In this document: in pieces, positions 55,398 through 64,000 of the stretch | How the letters are laid out: every line of letters starts with the position of its first letter | Position numbering within the stretch: the stretch's first letter is position 1 | NCBI GenBank assembly: GCA_046351395.1 | Contig: JAXLYP010000027.1 | Coordinates: 62,001-126,000 of the forward strand | Source: CAYYKK01 sp046351395 | GTDB lineage: Bacteria; Myxococcota_A; Polyangia; Polyangiales; Polyangiaceae | Direction: 5' to 3' | Length of the DNA: 64,000 nt | The notes under the pieces: generated by a model | The model's input: the letters and a program-made list of their open reading frames with translations, nothing else | Told to the model about the DNA's origin: nothing | The model's database searches: none | Translations under genes and position numbers: made by a program

Positions 55398-56216
55398 TCA
55401 GATCCAGCCGCGCGCGGCGAGCCGATCGCGTGCCGCGCGAGTGTCGAGGTCGAGCGCGTCGAAGCCCGGCAGGACGACGGTTCGAAGGCCGTGGCGATAG
55501 ATGTCCGCGGCGCGCGCGCGCCCGACGTAGCCGTGTTGGTCGAGCTCCGGGTCGTCCGCTTCGGGGTGGCTCACCGCGTCGTCGAACACGAACGCCACGT
55601 GGCTCTCGAGGATGCCGGGGAGCTCGTCGGCCACGGCGCCCGCGAGCCCGTCTCGACACGCAGCCGCGAGGTAGGCCCAACCCACGCGGCCGTGATCGAC
55701 CTCGTCCTCGAGGAGAGAGAGCACCACCGCGCGGCCGAGCGGGTGGGTCGCGACTTCGAGCATCTCCGTGAAGTACACGCCCGTCATCGTCTCGCTCACG
55801 CAGCACGTCTCCACGATGCGGAGGAGCAGCGCGCGCGCCGACGCCTCGGTCGGCCGACCTCGGAGCGGCGCGTCCGGCTCGGGCGCGCCCCGCATCGCCG
55901 TCGGGAGCGGCGCGCCGAGGTGCTTCTCCACCACGCGCCGACAAACGTCCGCGTGGGGCACCTCGTCCGTCGCGGCGCGCGTCAAGAGCGCGAGCGTCGC
56001 CGGCTCGCAGCCATGCGCAGCGGCCTCGTACGAGAGGCGCGCGAACCCACCGACGGCGAGGTGCTCCTGCTCGCGCCGCCACGTCCATGCGTGCACGAGC
56101 TTCGCGCGGCGCGCGTCGGAGAGGGGCGCGACGTCCGCGTCCCACGGGATGTCGCGTCGCGATCCGTCCCGAAGCGACGAGAGCTCGAGCGAGTCCCGCG
56201 GCGGCAAGGGGTGCAC
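55398..56216 (-). CDS. Ferritin-like diiron-type protein
   Basis: A 272-aa helical protein with ExxH motifs expected of a ferritin-like four-helix bundle: REQEHLAVGGF, TDEVPHADVCR, EDEVDHGRVGW, plus ETCCVSETMTGVYFTEML. Such proteins bind two metals and act as oxygenases, oxidases or iron stores; which applies is not clear. GTG start at 56216. It precedes the large kinase by three bases, so it may report to or be controlled by it. Confidence 0.65.
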   Translation of the reverse strand: MHPLPPRDSLELSSLRDGSRRDIPWDADVAPLSDARRAKLVHAWTWRREQEHLAVGGFARLSYEAAAHGCEPATLALLTRAATDEVPHADVCRRVVEKHLGAPLPTAMRGAPEPDAPLRGRPTEASARALLLRIVETCCVSETMTGVYFTEMLEVATHPLGRAVVLSLLEDEVDHGRVGWAYLAAACRDGLAGAVADELPGILESHVAFVFDDAVSHPEADDPELDQHGYVGRARAADIYRHGLRTVVLPGFDALDLDTRAARDRLAARGWI

Positions 56217-56220
56217 CGCC

Positions 56221-56478
56221 TCAGCTGCCGACGGGCGGGTTCGGCGGAGGGGGGCCCTCGCGCGGTGGCTCGACGGTGGCGGGTGTCTTCATTGGGCTCG
56301 TGGGCGCCGCCGTCGGCGTGGCGGTCGACGAGTTCACGGGCGGCTCGACGATCGGCGGGCCCTCCGGACGAACGGTCTCGCCCGAGCAACCCATCACGGA
56401 CGGCGCCGCACCGGCGAGTGCGATGCCACCGAGCACCAGAACGCGGAAGAGTCGGTCGTCCCTCACGCCGAGCAGCAT
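56221..56478 (-). CDS. Small Pro-rich lipoprotein
   Basis: An 85-aa lipoprotein: signal with lipobox VMGC (residues ~27-30), then a Thr/Pro-rich tail (STATPTAAPTSPMKTP, PPREGPPPPNPPVGS) lacking a globular domain. ATG at 56478 chosen to place the signal correctly. It starts the probable operon with the ferritin-like gene (4 bases apart). Confidence 0.45.
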   Translation of the reverse strand: MLLGVRDDRLFRVLVLGGIALAGAAPSVMGCSGETVRPEGPPIVEPPVNSSTATPTAAPTSPMKTPATVEPPREGPPPPNPPVGS

Positions 56479-56645
56479 AGACGAAGACACGCACCGAGCG
56501 GCGCGCGTCCTCGGCCTCGGGCGACGGCCCGACACCGCGTTCCCTGCCCCTCTGGACGCCGCGGCCTCGTCGGGCGCGCACCTACGGTCAAGCTCGAGCG
56601 GATCGGACGGGGCCCGAAGGAGTTTGCCGCACTACACTTCGACCG

Positions 56646-57695
56646 ATGAATCGCTCGGCGATCGCGGCAGGTGCGTCCCTGGCGTTGCTCGCTGCCGTCG
56701 CTTTCGGCGTGACCACGCCGCTGCTCGATCGGGCCGGGAAGGGCCTGGGCTCGTTCACGATCGCGGCGCTCCTCTACGCCGGGGCCGCGCTGTCGGCCGC
56801 TGCGCTGCGCCTCACGGTGCGAGCCTCGGGTGCACCGCTGAGGCGCGCGCACCTGATACGGCTCGCGATGGTCGCCGTGTTCGGCGCCGCCCTCGCCCCT
56901 ACGCTGCTCGCGTGGGGTCTGCGTCGAACGGGTCCGACCACGGCCTCGCTGCTTCTCAACCTGGAAGCGGTTTTCACCGTCCTTCTCGCGCGCGCGATCT
57001 ACCGTGAGCCACTCGGTCGGCGCGTCCTCGGCGGACTCACGCTCATCGCTCTTGGCGGCGTCGCGCTCACGCTCGACGCCGCGCGCGCGGCGAGCTGGGA
57101 CGCGCTCGGCGCGCTGGCCGTGGGCGGCGCGACGCTCGCGTGGGCGGTCGACAACACGCTCACCCGAGCGCTCGCGAACCACGACCCCGTCGTCGTCGTG
57201 GCCGGAAAGGGCGCACTCGGCGCGCTCCTCACCGCCGGCGCGGCCATGTGGATGCGCGAGCCCTTCCCCGATCTTCGCCCCGCAGCGGAGCTGCTCCTGC
57301 TAGGCGCGACTGGGTACGGGCTCAGCCTGCGGCTGTATCTCTTGGCGCAGCGTCACATCGGCGCCGCGCGCACGGGGTCGATCTTCGCCATCGGACCGTT
57401 CGTCGGCGCGGTGCTCGGGTTCGCGCTGGGGGATCGCACGGTCGGATGGGGCGCGCTCGCGGCAGCCGGCTTGATCGCCGTCGGCGTCGGCCTGCACGTG
57501 ACCGAGCGGCACAGCCATCGTCACCGCCACTCGGCGCTCACTCACGACCATGCCCACCGCCACGACGACGGGCATCACGACCACGACCACGACCCTCCTA
57601 TCGAGGGCGAGCACGCGCACGCGCATTCGCACGGAGAGCACGAGCACGAGCACGAGCACGGTCCCGATCTGCACCACGACCACGCCCACGCGTGA
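56646..57695 (+). CDS. EamA/DMT-family transporter with His-rich cytoplasmic tail
   Basis: A 349-aa membrane protein with ten helices arranged as two EamA repeats (residues ~7-145 and ~150-285). The last ~65 residues are very His/Asp/Glu-rich (HSHRHRHSALTHDHAHRH, then HDHDHDPP and HEHEHEHGPDLHHDHAHA). Such tails are seen in metal exporters of other families and would bind Zn, Co, Ni or Cu. The natural substrate is unknown; a metal or metal-amino-acid complex is inferred only from the tail. ATG at 56646. Confidence 0.8.
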   Translation: MNRSAIAAGASLALLAAVAFGVTTPLLDRAGKGLGSFTIAALLYAGAALSAAALRLTVRASGAPLRRAHLIRLAMVAVFGAALAPTLLAWGLRRTGPTTASLLLNLEAVFTVLLARAIYREPLGRRVLGGLTLIALGGVALTLDAARAASWDALGALAVGGATLAWAVDNTLTRALANHDPVVVVAGKGALGALLTAGAAMWMREPFPDLRPAAELLLLGATGYGLSLRLYLLAQRHIGAARTGSIFAIGPFVGAVLGFALGDRTVGWGALAAAGLIAVGVGLHVTERHSHRHRHSALTHDHAHRHDDGHHDHDHDPPIEGEHAHAHSHGEHEHEHEHGPDLHHDHAHA

Positions 57696-57726
57696 TCCTC
57701 GCCCAGTCCCCTGCCCGCGCGGTCGA

Positions 57727-57750
57727 CGCGCTCGGGCACTCCCGAGCGCG
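57727..57750. terminator. Bidirectional terminator hairpin
   Basis: Perfect 10-bp stem (cgcgctcggg / cccgagcgcg, 57727-57736 and 57741-57750), loop cact, extended by one further A-T pair. It lies between the convergent DMT transporter (stop 57695) and the YncE-like gene (stop 57762). No T-run, so likely terminator by position and stem. Confidence 0.6.
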
Positions 57751-57761
57751 TGCGTCGGCGA

Positions 57762-58880
57762 TCAAACTCCCCTCGGCTTCATGATGCGCAGGACGGGGGT
57801 CCCGCTCGAGCCCGTGGGGAGGGGGAAGAACACGCGATGGCTCGCCGGGTCGACGGCCACGCTGTGCGCGTGATCGTCCGGGTGCTCACGGTCGATCGGG
57901 GCGAGCCCCGCCGCGCTGAGGTCGAACACCGTGAGGTCCCCGCTCTCGGCGGCGACGTAGAGCCACCCGAGCTCCGGATCGAGGGCCAGCACGTCCGGCC
58001 CGAGGCCCACCTTCGCCGTCACCACCTCGTGCGCGCCGTCGAGGTCGACGCGCGCGAGCACGGCGTTCACCTCGCACGCCACGAGCGCGGTGGCGCCCTT
58101 GGAATCGAGACGGAGACCGTGCGCGCCCGCGCACCCCGGCAGCTCGATCTGCTTCTGCGTCCGCTTCGTCCTCGGGTCGATCGAGACGAGCCGGTCCACG
58201 CCGGTCGCCTGCGGCGCGGCCACCCAGAAGACTCCCCGCGTCGCGTCGAAGACGACGTTGCCCGTCTCGGCGCCGACCTTGAGTTGCACGCGCGCGCCGC
58301 CCCCGGCATCCGCGATCAGCGAGACCGCGCCATCTCCCTGGTCGGACACGAGAACGACGCGTTCGATCGGATCCCACGCCACGCCATCGGGTGAAGCGCC
58401 CGTGCGCACGCGAGCGATCTCCGTCAGCGCGAGCGCGTCGAAGACGACGAGCTGGTTCGGAGAGCTCGTGACGAAGATGCGCCCCACGTCCGCGGCCACG
58501 GCGATCCCCCGCGCGCTGGGAAGGTTCGGCAGCACCTTGACCACGGCGCCGTCGCTGAGGGCGACGACGATCACGGAGGCGTCGCTCATGTGGGCGATGA
58601 CGAGGTGGCCGTTCACGCGATCGACGTCCTGATAGTCGAACCGGTTCGCCGCCCCGGGCAGCGCGACGTCGGCGACCAACGACAGCGGGAGACTCGCGCC
58701 TGCCCCTCCAACGGCGCCTCCGCGCGGCGGCGCCGAGCCCAGCGAGGCGCTCGACGCCGAGGCGCTGGACGCCGAGGGGGCCCGCCTCGGAGGGGCCGCG
58801 TCGGCGCTGCACCCGATCAGCGCGAGCCCCACGAAGAAGCTCTGCGCGACGAACCGCGCGACCGCGAGCACTCGAGTCAT
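57762..58880 (-). CDS. YncE/YVTN-type beta-propeller lipoprotein
   Basis: A 372-aa lipoprotein (lipobox LIGC, C24). After an Ala/Ser linker the body has repeated propeller blades (GAVVKVLPNLPSARGIAVAADVGRIFVTSS, ALTEIARVRTGASPDGVAWDPIERVVLVSD, VTAKVGLGPDVLALDPELGWLYVAAES) of the YVTN family. Function may be binding or redox, not assignable. ATG at 58880. The 241 bases before the next gene hold nothing that I recognise. Confidence 0.7.
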   Translation of the reverse strand: MTRVLAVARFVAQSFFVGLALIGCSADAAPPRRAPSASSASASSASLGSAPPRGGAVGGAGASLPLSLVADVALPGAANRFDYQDVDRVNGHLVIAHMSDASVIVVALSDGAVVKVLPNLPSARGIAVAADVGRIFVTSSPNQLVVFDALALTEIARVRTGASPDGVAWDPIERVVLVSDQGDGAVSLIADAGGGARVQLKVGAETGNVVFDATRGVFWVAAPQATGVDRLVSIDPRTKRTQKQIELPGCAGAHGLRLDSKGATALVACEVNAVLARVDLDGAHEVVTAKVGLGPDVLALDPELGWLYVAAESGDLTVFDLSAAGLAPIDREHPDDHAHSVAVDPASHRVFFPLPTGSSGTPVLRIMKPRGV

Positions 58881-59121
58881 CGGCTCGGGCTCGCCCAAGT
58901 TCTTCCGCGCAGCGGAGTCGCGCCCATGCCGGAGACGCTCGGGCGGTCCTCACCGCGCGGCAACCGTTCTTTCGCGCGCGCGTCACGCGACTCGACGGGA
59001 TCGGGCACGCGGCGAGGAGGGCTGGGATGCGCGCGTGCCTGTCGGTTTGCACGACGCGGGCCGAGGGTCGTCGACGCTGGGTCTCGCGGCCCCCGCCGGC
59101 GAGGACGAAGGTCAGGAGGGA

Positions 59122-59951
59122 TCAACCGGGCTCGGCGTGGGGGAGCGGATCCAGGACGAGCACGGGGTGCTCGCCCTCGAGGAAAGCCTCGTCCTCCTTC
59201 GGCGCGCGGAACACGCCCAGCGCGCCATCGGGCAGCTGGACGACGTCCCCGATCGAGAACACGGCGCGCGACTCGATCATGTGGACGACCATCTCGGTCA
59301 TCGCGCGGAACGTCGCGAGCCCTTCTTCGTGGCCATCCGTCAGTCGGGCGAGATCGGGGACGCCGAAGTTCACGCCGCCGTGCGTCCGCATCCAGACGCC
59401 GGCGTGGCGCAGCCCCAAGTTCGGCAGGTCGGGCGGGAGCGCGAGCTCGTATTTCGCGAACCCCATGAAGAGGAGGAGCGGCGAGAGGCCCTCGATCAGC
59501 GGGATCACGTCCGCTGGCGCGGCCATGAACGCCCCCGCGGGGAGCACGGTCCGCGCGTCGAGGTGGACGAGGAACGTCGCGCCGAGGCGGGCGAACGCGG
59601 CGGCGAGGATCGCGACCGCGCGGAACTGATCGAGCGTTCGAGGCACGAGTCCTTCGACCGGGACGTGCTCGATCACGACGAAGCAGGTGTGCGCGCGCGC
59701 CGCCGCCTTCTCCTCCGGATCGAGGTGCGCGAGCTGGAGCGCGGGCTCGAGCACGAGCTCGGGGATCGCCTCCCCGACGGCGCGGAACCGCATGTGGAAG
59801 TCGCCGAACGTCGCGTCCGCGATGCGCGTCTCGAGGTCCATCTCGATCTTCGCCGCCTCGAGCGCGGGATCGAACTCCGCGAGGATGGCCGCGAGGCGCG
59901 CGAGATCGATCTCGACGCGCCGATCGAAGAGCAAATGCAGACGCGCAGCCA

Positions 59952-59952
<1 letters not shown>
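59122..59952 (-). CDS. Unknown protein, DUF4261-like, coupled to fumarase
   Basis: A 276-aa soluble protein of alternating helices and strands. The C-terminal segment (WMRTHGGVNFGVPDLARL ... SRAVFSIGDVVQLPDGALGVF) resembles DUF4261-type proteins; this match is only tentative. The GTG start at 59952 overlaps the fumarase stop by one base (TAGTG), so the two are translationally coupled. A role in fumarase maturation or regulation would be inference. Confidence 0.5.
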
Positions 59953-61610
<1,658 letters not shown>

Positions 61611-61739
61611 CGCTCCTCTCTACCACCATCCGCGGCCGCGCCGCCCGAGAGACGCGCGGCCGAGAGACGCGCCCCGCGCTCGCGAGGCGCGCGCACCCGG
61701 CGGGCGGAGCCGAGGCCCTGCGCGGGCAGCGACCAGGGC

Positions 61740-64000
61740 TCAGCCGCTGACTTGGTGCTTCTTGAAGCCCTTCTGGCCTTCTTTGGGCGGCGTGAAGTTC
61801 GTCTTCTTGCCGTTCCCGTTCGCGCTCTTGTGGCCCTCGCTGATCTGCGACGGCTTCGGTAGCCCGTGGGCCTTCTGCATCTTCGCGAACATCTGGCTGC
61901 AGTTCCGGCACGGCGCGCGCGGGCGATCGTTGTCGGCTTGCATCGTGTCGATCTTCATCTCCGAGAGCGCATTCTGGAGGCGCGCCTTGCCCTCCGGCGT
62001 GTCGTCGAACGGGCCGTGCTTCGCCTCGTACTTGTAGAGGTAGTCCGAGATCGCGCGCGGCTCCGCGCACGCTGCGGGGTGGCGGTCCCCGTTGCGCGCC
62101 TTCTCGAGGCGCTCGTTCGGGTTGACGAACGGCTTCACCACGGGGTGCAGCTCGTCGTACGCCTTCTCGGAGTTCTTCGTCTTGCCGTTCTCGTCCGGCG
62201 TCGACGCGGAGAAGCCCTTGCCCTCGACGCCGCCGCCCGTGACGACGCACTTCATCCCCTCGAGGCCGTCCGGATCGAACATCTCGAACGGGCTCTGGTT
62301 CGCGTACGTGAACGGGCGCGGCCCGCCCTCCATGCCGAGGGGCTCCGGGCTCATGTATCGCCCCGTCGCCGGGTCGAAGTAGCGGTACCGGTTGTAGTGC
62401 AAGCCCGTCTCCGGGTCGAACCAGTGCCCCGCGAAGCGCGCGTTCGTCTGATCCGCCGCGAGCGGCTTCTCGGGCTCGCCGAACGCGCTGAGGGCGAGCT
62501 CCTCGACGATCGACCCCGACGCATCGACGAAGATCTCGGGCGCGTAGCGCTCGTCGAGGAGCGCGAAGCGCCACGCCTTCGGATCCGCCTTCTCGCCGCG
62601 CCGCTCGGCGAAGAGCTCGTACGTCTTCGGGACGTGGGCGTACGTCCGCTCCTCGATGACCGGATCGCCCTTTCGCTCCGCCTTGCGGCGGAGCTCGTGG
62701 ACGAGCTCGTCCCCCGACCAGACGAACCGCGTCTCGGTGATCCGACCGCTCGAGGACTTCACGCGCTTCGCCACGCGCCGCGCGAGCGCGTCGTAGACGA
62801 ACGTGATCTGCGTGCCGTCCGGCGCCTTCACGTGCGAGAGGTTGCTCGCTCCGTCCCACTCGTAGAGCCAGCGCTGCGCTCGGTCGCCGAGCCGCCGCTT
62901 CTCGATGAGGCGGTGGTGCTTGTCGTATTTGTACTCCCAGCCGTCGTGCTCGACGATGCGCCCGCCCGCGGCGAACTTCGCGCCCTTCCCGTCGTCGGCG
63001 GCGCCCGCGCCGTCCTGCTTGAAGATCTCCGCGCGCGCGAACGAGGGGATGCGCTCGACGAGCGCGTTCACGGGGTCGTACCGGAACTCGACGGTCCCGC
63101 GATCGCGGTCCCGCGTGCGGAGGATGAACCCGTCGTTCCGTCGCACGTAGGTCTGCTCGACGTTCGCGCGCGGGGACGGCAGCGAGAGCCCCTCGGCGGC
63201 GGCCTCCGCCATCGCGCGCGACGCGGCGGCGCTGAAGACGCGCCGGTCGGTGATGAACCCGAGCTTGTCGCGGGAGAGGCGGACCTCCGCGCCGTCCGGG
63301 AGGCGCCGCCCCTTCTCCAAGCCGTCGAGGCCGTACTCGATGCTCGAGGAGACGCCGTCGAGCGTGATCGACGTCGCCTGCCCCATGACGTCGTACTGGA
63401 AGGAGCGCGCGTGACCGAGGGTCGTGCGGATCTCCGTCGCGTCTCCGCGGACGCTGAAGGTCCGATCGATCGCGTGCTCCTCGTCCGCGTACTTCTGGCT
63501 CTCGCGGATCATGTTGCCGCGGCGGTCGTACTCGAACGAGCACGTCACCTTGTTGTTCGCCGCCTTCACGAGGCGGCCGACGGCGTCGTATTCGAACGAC
63601 TCGACGACGTCGTCGTCGAAGTTGCGCGACACGATGCGGCCCGCGGGGTCGTACTCGATCGAGGTCGTGTGGTACCCGCTCTTCAGCTGGGTGAGCTCGC
63701 CGACGGAGTCGACCTTGTACGCGAGGCGTCGGCCGTCGAACGTGATCTCCTCGACGATGCGCCCCGCCGGGCTCCGGATGAACCGGTGCTCCTCGCCCTT
63801 CTCGTTGATCACGCGGACCATGTCGCACTCGCGGTCGTACCGGAAGCGCGCGGTCGTCCCGTCGGGGCGGCCGACGGCGTAGACCTCTTTGTAGCCGCCC
63901 CAATGGAGCGTGAACGTCGAGCCGCTCTCGTACGTGATGCGGGTCATGTTCCCGTCGTTGTCGTACGCGAACGTGCGCGCGGACCCGTCGGGGTACGTGA
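61740..64000 (-). CDS. RHS-repeat protein with C-terminal deaminase-like toxin domain (5' end outside window)
   Basis: At least 753 residues of an RHS/YD-repeat protein; the reading frame runs off the right edge with TYPDGSARTF. Repeated YD units (FEYDAVGRLVKAANN, YEWDGASNLSHVKAPDGTQ) lead to the conserved RHS core end (NRYRYFDPATGRYMSPEPLG ... FDPDGLEG). The remaining 171 residues are a variable C-terminus with a CAE motif (HPAACAEPRAIS, residues ~61-70) and a PCxxC motif (APCRNCSQMF, ~114-123). This is the zinc site of deaminase-superfamily polymorphic toxins such as YwqJ-type. Target (DNA, RNA or nucleotide) is unknown. No immunity gene follows: 129 bases separate its stop from fumarase. 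Confidence 0.85.
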   Translation of the reverse strand, partial: TYPDGSARTFAYDNDGNMTRITYESGSTFTLHWGGYKEVYAVGRPDGTTARFRYDRECDMVRVINEKGEEHRFIRSPAGRIVEEITFDGRRLAYKVDSVGELTQLKSGYHTTSIEYDPAGRIVSRNFDDDVVESFEYDAVGRLVKAANNKVTCSFEYDRRGNMIRESQKYADEEHAIDRTFSVRGDATEIRTTLGHARSFQYDVMGQATSITLDGVSSSIEYGLDGLEKGRRLPDGAEVRLSRDKLGFITDRRVFSAAASRAMAEAAAEGLSLPSPRANVEQTYVRRNDGFILRTRDRDRGTVEFRYDPVNALVERIPSFARAEIFKQDGAGAADDGKGAKFAAGGRIVEHDGWEYKYDKHHRLIEKRRLGDRAQRWLYEWDGASNLSHVKAPDGTQITFVYDALARRVAKRVKSSSGRITETRFVWSGDELVHELRRKAERKGDPVIEERTYAHVPKTYELFAERRGEKADPKAWRFALLDERYAPEIFVDASGSIVEELALSAFGEPEKPLAADQTNARFAGHWFDPETGLHYNRYRYFDPATGRYMSPEPLGMEGGPRPFTYANQSPFEMFDPDGLEGMKCVVTGGGVEGKGFSASTPDENGKTKNSEKAYDELHPVVKPFVNPNERLEKARNGDRHPAACAEPRAISDYLYKYEAKHGPFDDTPEGKARLQNALSEMKIDTMQADNDRPRAPCRNCSQMFAKMQKAHGLPKPSQISEGHKSANGNGKKTNFTPPKEGQKGFKKHQVSG

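Noticed and set aside
51888..56480. Very long open frame on the + strand (about 1530 codons) across the kinase-ATPase gene
   Set aside because: Arg/Glu/Asp-rich translation with no domain pattern. It is the complement of the convincing kinase-ATPase-TPR and ferritin-like genes, as expected at 70% GC.

Overview
The window is about 70% GC, densely coded and entirely chromosomal in character. Four eukaryote-like Ser/Thr kinases, many small lipoproteins with Ser/Thr/Gly linkers and Cys-rich bodies, an AgmX/PglI-type protein and an alternative-complex-III respiratory operon together suggest a member of the Myxococcota, probably the Polyangia lineage. That assignment is inference from gene content; the window contains no rRNA. 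I saw no insertion sequence, prophage or CRISPR array.

Layout. 213-2269: E1-alpha of a branched-chain 2-oxoacid dehydrogenase and a TerB-like protein. 2571-4622: a Ser/Thr kinase on the + strand. 4625-20943 (minus strand) is the centre of the window, a probable single transcription unit of about 16 kb. Read from its promoter side it is actA-B-C-D-E-F (alternative complex III, quinol:cytochrome c/oxidase oxidoreductase), an OmpA-domain membrane protein, a SCO copper chaperone, ctaC-D-E-F (caa3-type, A2-class cytochrome c oxidase) and a RegB/RegA-like redox two-component pair. Most act-act and SCO-ctaC junctions overlap by ATGA or GTGA, and the only large internal gap holds five perfect copies of a 15-bp repeat. 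Electrons would pass from menaquinol or ubiquinol through Act to the fused cytochrome c of CtaC and on to oxygen. RegBA would report quinone redox state.

21340-28486: HNH nuclease with a terminator, a kinase, a sulfatase-fold lipoprotein and several lipoproteins, one with an apparent frameshift. 28601-30146: ybaK and lipA. 30271-37045: a run of lipoproteins including a peptidylglycine-monooxygenase-like copper protein, plus a zinc-ribbon gene with an apparent frameshift. 37093-43197: an outer-membrane-type protein, a GAF protein, pntAB transhydrogenase and small membrane proteins or lipoproteins. 43212-49498: AraC regulator, esterase, flippase and a kinase with its membrane partner. 49499-50062 is an unusually AT-rich, strand-asymmetric gap. 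50063-50637: tadA directly behind the gene for tRNA-Arg(ACG), its known substrate. 50683-58880: hydrolase, a kinase-ATPase-TPR fusion, a ferritin-like protein, a His-tailed DMT transporter and a YncE-like lipoprotein. 59122-61610: class I fumarase coupled to an unknown gene.

The window ends (61740-64000) inside an RHS protein. Its variable C-terminus carries the CAE and PCxxC motifs of a nucleic-acid or nucleotide deaminase toxin, and no immunity gene follows it. The features I rate most interesting are this orphan deaminase toxin, the OmpA-like component built into the respiratory operon, and the tRNA-Arg(ACG)-tadA pairing. Two separate one-base frame breaks (near 26319 and 34873) could be real gene decay or consensus errors.
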